From positions 1 through 64,000 of the forward strand of contig NMRB01000072.1 in the NCBI GenBank assembly GCA_002633025.1: a stretch of 64,000 nucleotides of DNA, written 5' to 3'. The notes under the pieces are model-generated. The model saw nothing but the letters and a program-made list of their open reading frames with translations. It was not told the DNA's origin and made no database searches. Shown piece after piece: positions 22,552 through 33,230 of this stretch; the first letter of the stretch is position 1; each line of letters starts with the position of its first letter. Made by a program: the position numbers and the translations under genes. Origin of the DNA: Notospermus geniculatus. Taxonomy: Eukaryota; Nemertea; Pilidiophora; Heteronemertea; Lineidae.

Positions 22552-23552
22552 GCCAACTGTTCTGATTCATCCCGATATAAATTAATATCCAAAACTTTGG
22601 AACGCTGGAATTAAGGTTAGGGATCGAGGTAGAGACGAGATTTCACGTCTTAGCACGCGACATGCCACTGCTCTTTCTTTTTAAAAGAACGACGAAAGCT
22701 AGACAGCTACTGTATTAAAATGTGGATCAATAAACTAGACTAAAACTTTCTTACCAGGAAACAACACGACTAGAGAAAAGAATTTACTGAGGACATTTGA
22801 TTGGGATGCATATGCATTTCTATTAACTACACATATAACAGACTCTACATCACCAGCACCAGCACTAAAGTAGAGTAGCCGACTTGGCATTAGTGCCAAA
22901 CATATAAAGCCATCCCCAGACAAGGCATGCATTTTGTTATCTAAGGTCACCTGGCTCGTCCTTTACTTCTCTTTAGCCTTTGGAAGTATCGGTATGGCCG
23001 TTCTGCCCGTAATGTCCTTGGCCTCCGAAAGGTATCTCAAATATGAAACGGACATCCTCCTTGCATTGATCAATCCGATCGACTTGCTCCTTTTGACCAA
23101 CTCACTCCTCCCCAGCACATTCTGTATACCCTGCCAGTTCGAACCGGCACGCCGGCGGTGGACATGCAAGCATCACGAATCACAGCGACAAAACCTGCGC
23201 TGACACCAATTACAGATAACATTGGCTTAGCAGCGTCGAGTGCGAAATCACGGGAACCAATCAGTCACGAGAACTAAATAAATCTAGTTAATACTCAGCA
23301 ACGACGATTCTGACTGGCTGAGGGGAAGTTCAGGGTTTGGGTTAGCCTTATATCATTAACAGAGAATACATTCCCATGATTTCGCATCGACTGACCCCAC
23401 GGAATGGAATGATTGAGAAATGGCACCGGAGAAATGAGACAAAAATTATGTAAACAAACTTTATTATAGTTTGATATACAACTACAGGACTATACAGTTA
23501 ACAACAATTTTACAGACATCATGCCTGGCTCTTTGTTGTGTTTTTCGGGGCA
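22552..23552. repeat. Tandem duplication T2, copy 2
   Basis: Second copy of 21476-22452 with scattered substitutions and small indels (for example extra bases in the AATAAATCTAGTTAATACTC region). The GC-rich 99-base spacer 22453-22551 (CCCGGGCCCGCCGCC) is not in either copy. Confidence 0.85.
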
Positions 23553-24481
23553 CCATTGGGTACCAAAAGCTGAGAGGCTTACAAGAACTACCAGGTTTCC
23601 GTTCGAGTTGTTTTTATGTAGTGTTTAATGGATAAGAGGTGCAAACCAATATACGTAGTATCTTGGTTTCCAAGTCTCTGTGGGAGGCTACTGCTGTCCA
23701 CCGTCTTTGAAGTGTTAAACCACGATTTTGTATGAACCAAAGTGTCTGTGAAAGTCTTAGATGTCTTGAAGAACTCATGGTTAACAGCTAAAAATGTCAG
23801 GATTATTGAAAGTTAGATATAAAACTGAGATTTACACCTTCGGTTTTAGTAGACAATGTTGAAACAGTGTGAGATGGTAATGTCAAATTTTGTGCGTTCG
23901 TTATATTTCTAAACAACAAAATATAATCTTACTACCTGCAGTTATTCCAGCTAAGTCTATATTTGCCGGATATTGGACATGGCAAGAACGATATACATGT
24001 ATATTCTTAATAATCTTACTTAATGGTAGACATTTACCAAACCTATTGTCTAAGCTGTTAACAACGGTTTAGTAATAATGTATCTTCGCTGCATAAATAC
24101 ACAACCTTTTCCAAACGACTACAAATGTAACAGATATCTTGTATAGAATAGAATAGAATTAATAGAATATAGATTATCATTGAGAACAGCATACATCTGT
24201 ACATTGAAACTCCTTACACTTGGAGGAAATGTACAACCCCCTTTAGGCATTGAAGATGAGAAAACCTTCAAATTCATAGCTTCAGAAGTTGGGTCAAAAA
24301 CTTCGATGACCAAACTCACTGTATATGTTAGTAGAGTATGATGCTCCTTATCGCCTGATGTCCCCATGGTGCTTTTCAATTTCTAACCCGTTTTTGTTCA
24401 AAAAGTCTTGTTCTTGTTACCACCAAGAGCCCTTTGAGAAATCAACCATGAAAGAAAATCAATATCCCGAATGTTCCCTTC
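23553..24481. other. Intergenic stretch with a short AGAAT repeat
   Basis: A pentanucleotide tract AGAATAGAATAGAAT lies near 24146-24172. No supported frame or RNA. Confidence 0.45.
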
Positions 24482-25007
24482 ACACTAAATCCAAGTGTTC
24501 AAGTCGACGCCGGCGTCCGATTCTGAACACTATCGTATATTTGCCTAGCAGAAACACTAAAATACATATTTTTCCAAGAAAGTGATGTATTTTGTTCAAG
24601 AAATTAATTTCAAGAGAAAAAATTACTTCAGCAACCTATAGTGTGTAAATTATAACACAACTTTAACGTATGAACATGTTCAAGCGTTAAATAAGTGTTG
24701 CAATCAAGTGTTCAAAATGGACTGTTTAGAACATCAGTGTTATTATTTAGAACACCTCGATTGCAACACTTTTGGAACACATGAACATGTTCAAGTGTTC
24801 AGAAGTTGAACGGGCGTATTAAAGTCATATTTGTTTCAGTCAATAACTTACACACTTTAGTTTGCTGAAGTAATTTTTTCTCTTGAAATTAATTTCTTGA
24901 ACAAAATACATCACTTTCTTGGAGAAATATGTATTTTAGTGCTTCTGCTAGGCAAATATACGATAGTGTTCAGAATCGGACGCCGGCGTCCGACGGATTT
25001 ACAGTGT
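24482..25007. mobile_element. Large foldback element (about 525 bp) with CACTGTAAAT-type ends
   Basis: The arms are inverted copies over most of their length. Shared landmarks from outside in: GACGCCGGCGTCCGATTCTG, ACACTATCGTATATTTGCC, AAAATACAT, TTCAAGAAATTAATTTCAAG and AAAATTACTTCAGCA. The centre (about 24690-24770) folds again through AGTGTTGCAATC. The heptamer AGTGTTC or its complement occurs repeatedly. The right terminus read on minus is CACTGTAAATCCG. The RRRPILNTIVYLPSR frames found on both strands come from the symmetry. Confidence 0.85.
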
Positions 25008-26441
25008 TTGGAGTTGGCAAAAGGCACGAAGTACTGCGTCCGCACACAGCCGCGTTTTGGGTGTCTTAAAATCTCGAACACCTTCTCATCTTTGAAGAAA
25101 ATATAACCAAAAAGCGATAACTGTTTATAAATTTTATAATCCATGCATTCAATGATCGAATTTATCAACAGTTGGTAAGTAAAAAAATGTATTTGAAGTT
25201 TTATTGCACGGAATGATAACACCGATATTGATAACTTATGGTGTGATAAACATTGAAATCCATTCCAGAGAAAATTGGCGTATTTGATTCAAATCTGGTT
25301 CTATACTTCTGGACAGAAACTACATGTATTTCGCCCAGCTATATTCAGATGCTGAGGTTGACACAGTTAGCAGCCCCGTTTCGTTGATGACGTGTATATG
25401 GGCATGGATGAGCCATTTAAAGAAGGAGACTTTTACCAGGAAGAAATGAAAATTGGGAAAGGTGGCAACTTGCTGAATGTCCTTGCCTTGGCTTGCTTCG
25501 AAATTTCACCAAGTCATCTTCGGCCGTCATCAATAGAAAAAAGCTTGCTAACTGTGAATAAGGCAATACATGCGCAAGCGACAGGAAAAGAATGCAATTT
25601 CAAGCGCCCCTCCGTCTGCAGAACTAAAGCCAGTTTGTATGGGTGGTGAACAAGGGAACCAAATACAACAAGAGAAGGGCCTGGTCTGGGTGGCTACATG
25701 AAATACACATGCTTAACGAGATTATATCTAGATTTAGGATATTAAGGAGAAATTTACACGCAGAGTATATTCAGCATCAGCTTGGTCAGACGGGACAAAT
25801 CAGTCAAAAGCACTTTGGGAAAACCATTTGTTAAGTCAACAGATAGAAAAGTCCTTCACACACACAACTTTCACACTAAGCTGGATGCAAATGACACATT
25901 CTGTTTTACAAGCGAGTTCAGGGTTTGGTGTTCAAGTCCATGACTATATGTATCATTCAAGGGCCTTTACACCATCAGACGCATCAAGGCAGCCAGACAG
26001 AACGGTGTCAGTTTTGGCATGCGTCGGGTCAACATGGAAGGGCTCTGAGAGAAACTTTGCACGCGCAGGTGTCTTGAAGCGGCATTCTTTCCAAAATACT
26101 TGCACTGAACTGTAATGATGAATCAAAGCTAGAGTATACAGTGTTATATTATCGAAAACACTGATTGCTTCTTCCCTGCATATATAATATGTGCATCACT
26201 CCAGAGATACATGAGTGGCAGTATGTACTTTTAAACTTCTTTGTATAGATAAACACAATAGACTTTACATACAAAATACAAACAGAGATCTACGCTTGGT
26301 CTATACTATGGATGAACATTCACTAAATCTATCACACGCACGAAAGACTATCTGCACATTCTAGCGTCCATTTTGGCAAGAAATCAAATGACCGTTAAAA
26401 TCCATGACGTCATCAGCTTCACCTGACAGCGTTAGTCTTGC
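25008..26441. other. 3' flank of the receptor gene; nothing else recognised
   Basis: The receptor's 3' UTR should lie just left of 26442 on minus. I see no canonical AATAAA (TTTATT on plus) close to the stop codon and did not fix a polyadenylation site. Frames at 25392-25649 and 25828-26115 carry no motif I recognise. Confidence 0.45.
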
Positions 26442-26611
26442 TCAAGCCTGCGTTTTCACGGTACTTAAACTGATTTGTTCTGTCTGACTGATGCTGTTAG
26501 TGTATTTGTACGAGTACATACTGTCACCGTATCGTCCTCTGCGGGGATCGGTTTTGAGGTACAACCGTGTGCAACAGGAACACGCCATCTTGAACTCCTT
26601 TCGGAATTTGG
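26442..26611 (-). CDS. Orexin/hypocretin receptor-like GPCR, exon 5 (C-terminal tail and stop)
   Basis: The exon begins after a TTTTTTCAG acceptor and completes a codon split 1+2 (G|CC, Ala368). It encodes KFRKEFKMACSCC, the membrane-parallel helix 8 with a Cys cluster that in this family is usually palmitoylated, then a tail of about 40 residues rich in Ser, Thr and Tyr, and a stop at 26442-26444. The tail is where kinases and arrestins act in related receptors. Residues 369-423 of a 423-residue protein. The KFRxEFK start matches the human orexin receptors (GKFREEFKAAFSCC). Intron 4 is 243 bp. Confidence 0.93.
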
Positions 26612-26854
26612 CTGAAAAAACGAGGATCAGGTCCAATTACGACATGTCTCCGTATCACCGCTAAGTCAACACATATAGTAGTAGCGAACAGCTTGCAAAA
26701 TGGTTTTCATTCAGCATTACTTATTGATGTCAGAAGTAGCTCTTCGATATCGTCACGAATGTACGAAATAATGCGGCTGTACGTTGAAGTTGAGCTAGCA
26801 ACCGCCAAACATCGGCCCTATTTGTAGCACCAATCAGGGGGAATGTATACCTAC
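26612..26854 (-). other. Receptor intron 4
   Basis: 243 bp, donor GTAGGT and acceptor TTTTTTCAG on minus. The phase (one base of the codon upstream, two downstream) agrees with exons 4 and 5. Confidence 0.9.
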
Positions 26855-26973
26855 CGCTCATGAAATTGTAGATGACCGGATTAATAGCACTGTTGAAGTA
26901 ACAAAGGTAGTGCGAGAGGAGGAAAATCTGGCCCAGACTAGGGTGACGCCGCGAGGAAAACACACTGGCGTAA
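26855..26973 (-). CDS. Orexin/hypocretin receptor-like GPCR, exon 4 (TM7)
   Basis: Acceptor TTCATTTCAG, donor G|GTAGGT. Encodes residues 329-367 plus the split codons Ser328 and Ala368. It covers the third outer loop (SRRHPSLGQ) and helix 7, with SHYLCYFNSAINPVIYNFMS. NPVIY (359-363) is the NPxxY activation motif. SHxLxYxNSAxNPxIYNF is the same pattern as in vertebrate orexin receptors. 119 nt, phases 2 in and 1 out. Confidence 0.95.
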
Positions 26974-27304
26974 CTGAAATGAAGAAAATATTCATTCTGT
27001 GTGAATTCTTGTGAAGGACCACTTTCCACGTTGTGGGTCCACGAGTCAGGTTAACATGGGACACGGCATCAACATTTGACGTAAAATACAACTTCCTCCT
27101 GGTTCGTTTCAAAGCATGGTCTGTTGGTGCATGCTTATGCCAGTTTCTTCAAGTGACCACCTAAATTTGCCCCATTTCTGGATAGATGATACTAAAAGAT
27201 TGTGAATTTAACTGTACAGCATCGCCAATTTTGTTATACATGTATGTGTTACACGTGCAATCGCAGTTGAATCGTGGTATGAAAACTTTGGTCATGTTAC
27301 TTAC
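26974..27304 (-). other. Receptor intron 3
   Basis: 331 bp, donor CAG|GTAAGT, acceptor TTTCAG. No repeat recognised inside. Confidence 0.9.
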
Positions 27305-27470
27305 CTGAGTATTGTCAGAAGAAAAACAGGGAAGTAGCAGATTGCGAACATGACCACCACAGCAATAAGCATCTTGGCTGCTTTTCTTCTCGCTAGGAGT
27401 TGGTTTTCGGCCGCAGATGTCGCCACCGTGGTCGTCCTAGCGTCCTGATTCTGTTGGTTATTGCAGGTTC
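27305..27470 (-). CDS. Orexin/hypocretin receptor-like GPCR, exon 3 (third inner loop and TM6)
   Basis: This exon was found by translating between splice sites. Acceptor TTTCCCCCCAAG, donor CTCAG|GTAAGT. It encodes residues 274-327: a polar loop (CNNQQNQDARTTTVATSAAE), then NQLLARRKAAKMLIAVVV and helix 6. FAICYFP (314-320) corresponds to the FAxCYLP of orexin receptors, the family's version of the CWxP switch. ARRKxAKML at the base of TM6 is the usual G-protein contact region. 166 nt; the split codons on both sides restore the frame exactly. Confidence 0.93.
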
Positions 27471-27747
27471 CTTGGGGGGAAATAAGACAAGATGACGAGG
27501 TTTATTGAGAGATTTTGCCTAGACAAGTGCTAAGCAAATTGACATCGGTTAGTTGCTGCTTTGGAGGCCGTATTGTCGTCCCTCAGACTTCTGTATCGCT
27601 CCCTTTTTCGTTTTCGAGTTTTATAAATACACGAGATTGCTCATTCTTACTATTGTTGAGGTCTAATATCATGGCCACAAACAAACTGGGTCGTTGACAT
27701 TACTCCGTTCGTTTACATACAAGTAATTATGTTTGCAATACGCTTAC
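27471..27747 (-). other. Receptor intron 2
   Basis: 277 bp, donor G|GTAAGC, acceptor CCCCCCAAG. Phase 1. Confidence 0.9.
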
Positions 27748-28120
27748 CTCCGCTCTCAGTCGTTCCTGGGATTGCATTACTCCACAGACACCTGGCGATC
27801 ATTGAGTAACAAACCGCCATTAGAATCAGCGGCACTGCGTAAAGACAGACCATTAGTACTATCCAGAAAGCAAGTTCACTTTCCGCTGACCATCCCGTAG
27901 GTTTGCACTTCGACAGTAAAATCGTGGATTCGTATGGTGTACGGTGTTCCATGACGACCACTTCCGGTACCATGATGGTAAGAGAAATCACCCATATAAG
28001 AATTATAGCTGTGCGCGCCCTCTTTGGAGTGCTCTTGAAACTGAGTGGGTAACAAATGGCGTACCATCTCTCCACAGCGATGCAGCTTAGTGTTAGTACT
28101 GAGACGGAGACGGAGATTTG
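27748..28120 (-). CDS. Orexin/hypocretin receptor-like GPCR, exon 2 (TM3 to TM5)
   Basis: Acceptor GTCTTTTCAG, donor G|GTAAGC. Residues 149-272. Helix 3 continues from exon 1 as QISVSVSVLTLSCIAVERW, so the DRY site is Glu-Arg-Trp (165-167); vertebrate orexin receptors have Asp-Arg-Trp. YAICYPLSFKSTPKRAR is the second inner loop, nearly the vertebrate text. TM4 has the conserved Trp191 and ends IMVPEVVVMEH. Cys220 in outer loop 2 is placed to bond Cys141 in TM3. TM5 has Pro245, followed by IARCLWSNAIPGT, matching the RKLW..QIPGT stretch of the family. Confidence 0.95.
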
Positions 28121-28830
28121 CTGAAAAGACAGAGAGAGGGGGAAGTTAATACACGTTATCGATTCGACTAAAACTGTGATGGCCCATTTATTATGGCGTT
28201 CCTTACTCCTTTTCGTTGGCTTCAAGCAAGTGTACCTGTTGGCCTTCTGTAAAATGTAGTGTCTATACCATATCGAAAAATGTGGCTGCATAAAATGTCT
28301 AAACGCCTTTCGTAATTCACCGACTGAAACATAAAACTTTCTACTTATGTCTCTCCTCTGAAATAAGAGGAAGGTCGGTTATTAGTCCAATTCCGGCAGA
28401 AATATTCTCAAGGACACACAGTTGGTTCTATTTCCAATCATGTGCATTGCAATCGAGAAAATGAACACGTGAAGTTAATTTGGGATTCAAACCTAACTGC
28501 TGCCTGGAATAAAGCTAATGGAGGGATTGCAACTGTGACACTCAGCGGAGGGGATTTTCTGCACTTATTTCTGTGAAGTAGGACAGATTAAGAAAGCAGA
28601 TTAAAATATAAATAAGAAATTGAATCCGGTGGTTACAAGCAGACGCCTCGGAGAATTAATCATTATGACGAATGAGAATTTCTTTATATCTTTGTATTTT
28701 TTACGCAAGTTGTGTAATTACATGTAATTTTCGCCGCTGTATTCATCTGTCAAGATTGCTTTATAGAATTTCCCCTAAGATATAGAAGGAAACTCTTTTT
28801 AGTTAGTACAATGGGAACAAGTTGAAACCA
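28121..28830. other. Intron 1, acceptor-proximal part, nothing recognised
   Basis: Only the polypyrimidine tract and acceptor next to exon 2 are identifiable. The open frame running into 28291 is read-through of exon 2 into the intron. Confidence 0.5.
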
Positions 28831-29079
28831 TACTGAAAAAATGTTCCTCATCAAAATGACGAATTTAGGTTCGTTTTCATTATCACCAAACTGAGTATCT
28901 AAATTCGTCAAAATAACAAGTCCGGGTTCGTCATTTTGATGAACCCTTGTTTATGTTCGTCAAGAATTCGTCAAAATGACGAACATGGACTTGTCATTTT
29001 GGCGAATTTAATAGATACTCAGTTTGGTGATGGAAAACGAACCTAAGTTCGTCATTTTGATGAAGAAAAGTTTTTCAGT
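28831..29079. mobile_element. Foldback element built from a repeated TTCGTCATTTTGACGAA motif
   Basis: Termini ACTGAAAAAATGTTCC and the inverted GAAAAGTTTTTCAGT. Arms pair through CATCAAAATGACGAA, GGTTCGTTTTC and ACCAAACTGAGTATCTA. The near-palindrome TTCGTCATTTTGAYGAA occurs, complete or partial, about six times, so the element is symmetric at two scales. The CACTGAAAAA-like end resembles the CACTGTAAAT end of 24482-25007. Confidence 0.85.
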
Positions 29080-30002
29080 GCATTATGAGATTCTAGTTTA
29101 ATCCTTCGACGAAAAATCCTCAGGAAGGAATGTCTGGGGGAAATTCCTCGGGGACGAATGCGGGGGTACGACAAAATGTCTCGGGGACCAAATATCCAGT
29201 GATGAAATGTACATGTATAAGGGGAGGAATGACGAAAACGTCCTCTTCTCCATTATCATTAGACGTCAATCATAATTGATGTCTTCTTCGAAATTCTAGC
29301 CAGTTTCAAATACTTCTGTCTCTGCTTCAAAGCAATGAAGTTCGTCATGACAAACTATACACTGATTTCTGTCTGAGGCATGAAAGTGATGCATCCTATT
29401 GGACTGTTTTTATAACACATTCGCGGCGGATCCCCATCAATGCAGCCACATATTGGATTACTTCTGGGCTGTTTATTTCCATTAGATAAAAGGAATGATT
29501 CAAGAGATCTATGACATTTTCTATTGCGTATTATTATTCCCTATCAAGGTTGTAGTCATTGCATATCGACTTGGTGACGTTTTCTTTATGCGTTTTTGTG
29601 CTATTGCTTATGCTGTCTGATGCATTATTTCGCCTTTTGAAGTTATCGCTGCACGAACTTCTACATGAAGTACCGAGACAAATTGCTCCTTGGAATCTCC
29701 GATGATGCAGGAACTTCATCGTGAAGTGGTCTCGACATCGGGCATTTTGGAAGTAACATGAAAAAACCCTCTTTGTTGTCATTATAAGATGCGATGCAGG
29801 GAAAGCATTCCTTTCGTCTTCAGAGCATATCATTTTATGAGATATCAACCAGTCGTTTTAAGCGTAGTTTTCGTGCCAGTAAAAGCGGACCACGAACGCG
29901 AACGCGGAAAAATCTTTGTTGAGCAGAGAGAGGACAAATCTTTTGCTGTGATCGCGTTCGATTTCCCGCCATGTATAAAGAAGAAACGCTACAGGGAAAC
30001 GC
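29080..30002. other. Intron 1, nothing recognised
   Basis: CCTCRGGRA-rich segment near 29115-29190 (CCTCAGGAAGG, CCTCGGGGACG, CTCGGGGACC) looks like a decayed short repeat. A 96-codon plus frame at 29789-30079 has no motif. Confidence 0.4.
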
Positions 30003-30044
30003 CGCTTAACAATGGCTTCACAAAGGGTGAAGCCTTTGTTAACC
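30003..30044. repeat. Small hairpin
   Basis: GCTTAACAATGGCTTCAC and GTGAAGCCTTTGTTAACC pair with two mismatches around a 5-base loop. Confidence 0.7.
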
Positions 30045-30186
30045 GACGTATCCGTATACCGTGTAGCTCTATGTATTAGCAGGCGCTCAATAGAGTTTTT
30101 TCACAGTCGACGCCGCTCTATGGTATGCTGATCCTTTGTATTTGAGTCTTTGACAATAGGGAATGCTCACAGTGAAAAAGGCCTAG

Positions 30187-30418
30187 TAAGGCCCCGATTA
30201 CATAGAGCTATACGCTATTCGGTATTCTAGGCACGTTTCGTAGGGCACGCGTATAGTTTGAATCGAGCAAGGTTATTTCCATGAGTGGTTTACATAAGAC
30301 TAAACTATTCTGAGGGCACGCTATTCGCTTTTTGTTCGTATTGTGCATGTCCAATTTTGTAGCGTATACCGAATACCGAATATCGAATAGCGTATAGCTC
30401 TATGTAATCGGGGCCTTA
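30187..30418. mobile_element. TIR MITE with TAAGGCCCCGATTACATAG ends
   Basis: Left TAAGGCCCCGATTACATAGA and right end read on minus TAAGGCCCCGATTACATAGA are identical. The arms continue GCTATACGCTATTCG for about 40 bases. The 150-base interior repeats TACCGAATACCGAATATCGAAT. No coding capacity. Confidence 0.85.
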
Positions 30419-33192
30419 GGTGACCGCAAATGGACAAATAGGCTATTCAAAGCACACGAAAAGTACGAGGGCTTTGAATGAGGTCGAGGGCGTAAAAATC
30501 TAACTAAATATACAAGAAGGAGCGACATAACCTTGGCCTTTCTGCTTGATTTCATCAAATTGAGGGGAAAATCCATCTATAGCTCCTATTATCATTACTC
30601 AAACATTCCTGTGATCTAAACACACAGATACTTGCTTTCTCCAGAGAGAGATTTTCCAATATTTGAACGATACTAGAGAAAGAGGCAAAAGTGATGAATT
30701 GAACTATCAATGTAAGTGTTATATATCATCCGAGAGCGTCATGATTTATGTGATATTTGCTAAATCAGCCGAACGATGGGGCTAATGGAATAGGCGAAAA
30801 AACGCCAGTGTGGGACCACTGAAATTGGTTTGTTCTTCACGCAACGATTGTTTCAGGCAATTGACATGTAGTTTATAGAGTGAGGTGACTCTCATTCCAT
30901 TTTTCTCTTGGTTGTGGTAGGATCGAAGCCTGTTTCCTCGAGATTGTCGTCACAAGACGGGTGAATGCATGTAGACTGCACATGTACAGTGAGAGACACT
31001 TGACAGGAGGTTCCTAAAACCTTCAACACCACAACGGGGCCTATTCGGAATAGGGCCCTTCTAGAACACATGTCACTAGCTGCACTACCCCCAACCTCAC
31101 CCCCCCCCCCTCCCCCACCAACGCGAATGTCCGATGTTCAGATATGTCACAAGGCCAGGATTTTTCACCTTTGGCTTCGGTTATTCTCAATCGCAAAAAA
31201 ATCTGCCATCTTCCTTTCCCTGAATATAACACAATTCTTTGAACTTTTTCAGAAAAATCATGATGCGGTGTCTACATTACGTCATCGGTTATGGCCATCG
31301 TCCGCCAAGACCGAGTCGAAGGCAATCTACAATGTACATGTCCGACGTCCCGGCAGAAAATCGCGTTTATCGGGAAAAAGAGATCGTTTACTTCGTGGGT
31401 CACGTAAGTAACTAGTGATTATAGATGTATTTCAACCAATCCTTGGTATCAATCAGGATGACACTGATAAAAAAGATCAGGTCATGTTCATCAAGATGTC
31501 CATTGAAAAAAGATCATCCCTTCACTCCCTCCTCTACCTCGACCAGGAGTATTGTATCCCCTTTGACAGGCTCTTCATTTGATTCCGGAAACAAGGTCGT
31601 GGTGGTCATTATGAAAACGGAAATTCTACCTTATTTGTGAGGATATTGGCGCTGCCGAACTGACGAGGGCGAAAGGGAGATAATTAGGTCTTCCATGAAC
31701 GACCCCTCGGTGATGACGAAATGAACAGCTGATGACACGGGGATTGTCATCGATGATGATTACACGTACATAAACCGTCGTATAATTAATTTCTAGTCGT
31801 GGATAAGATCGTCGGTGCTCTTACAATTCGTGTTAACACCTGGTGCTTGGTCCACTTGATGGATTCACGCCGGGGATTTCGTACATGTACTCCCATTGAT
31901 GGATATGAACGGAAGCAGTCCAGACTTGTGAAGTATCGGGGATGTTAGAGTAACCGCCACCATCCACCATCGTCACCCAGCGAAATTTATGAAACTTTTA
32001 AGTCAAGTGTAATGGAATGTATGATACCCCCCCCCCCGTAGGCCTGTTGATTGGTTCAGATCAAAAGGGTCTTGGTACCTACTGAATGGTACCGCGTGAT
32101 TCGCAAATATTTGGAGTATCACATCAACGGGTTTTAAATTTTATGACCCCGGCTTAGATGTCAATTTATCTCCAGTGATAGTGGAGAAAGGATGGGTTGA
32201 TCAGTCATCTACAGTCTTCAATGCAACACCAGCACGAGCACGATCGTCGTAGCGCCTATTTCTAGAAGGCCTAGTTACACACGACTGAACAGTCAGTAGA
32301 GTTTCCCTCATTGTTCGGTCTCGATCAGATTGACTCTACTATTGTTCAGCTTCCATTGACATCTATACGCTTGAAGACTGGCGAATGAGGCGGTTCAACA
32401 ATTCCCCCGAGGAATTACAATAATCTTGTTGATTGATTACTTCATGCAATTGCATTGCATCATATCCACGCATGCATATTAATGAGAAAGGCTGTGGTGT
32501 GCATGTTACAAATCGATGTTATACAGCCGGGAATCAAGTATTTTTCATCATAGTACTGCTTACAGAGATAACTCAGTTCACTTTATTTCGATCATAGGCG
32601 TATATGAATATGTGAAGGGGTCATCGCTATGTTCCCCATCCATTACGAATCTACAGAATGGCCTGAACATTACTGCAGCTTCGATTTTGTAAGGAATAGG
32701 TCCCCTACAGCCCATCAAATTACATTTCGCCTGGCAATTTTCAAAAGTGTTGTACGTGATCAGATTTCACCGTCTCAAATCCAATGATTATTTCAATCTT
32801 TTATGGGCTGGGCCAATAGCCTAGCCATCTAGAGATTGAAATTCACCGTCATACAATAGTGAAGCAATGAATATCACCGTCATACAGTAGTAAAGCAATG
32901 AATTCCTTATGATTTGTCTTTCGACAAATGTCATACTTTGACACTCTGAGGTGAGTCACATCGGAAACACCTCACTCGAACGCGACAAGGACAGCCTTGA
33001 ACGCAGGCCTATGTGTTGGTAACAACATGACAAAAGCTCACCGGGGTTAGCTTTTTGCCGTGGTGCATCGTATCATAATAATGTATGAACAATACTACAA
33101 AGAAAGCTCCAACTCACTGTACCCTGGTATGATGTTTCCCTCGCTGGAACAAACTGACTTAACACTTGTTGTTCGTTCTTCTGATACATCCA
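30419..33192. other. Intron 1, nothing recognised apart from C runs and a 31-bp tandem pair
   Basis: Poly-C tracts at about 31100-31116 and 32027-32037. A 31-base unit (TCACCGTCATACARTAGTRAA core) is repeated twice at 32842-32904. A short palindrome GGGCCTATTCGGAATAGGGCCC lies at about 31036-31057. Confidence 0.5.
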
Positions 33193-33230
33193 CCAGGTGA
33201 GCACATGGTCCATTGGCCATTTCATTTGGG
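33193..33230. mobile_element. Remnant of one P1 MITE arm
   Basis: GTGAGCACATGGTCCATTGG followed by CCATTTCATTT matches 2910-2938 with one clear substitution that breaks the inner palindrome. Only about 35 bases remain; the rest of the element is gone or unrecognisable. Confidence 0.6.

Noticed and set aside
24325-25222. Opposed frames sharing RRRPILNTIVYLPSR
   Set aside because: Again the product of inverted arms of the foldback at 24482-25007.
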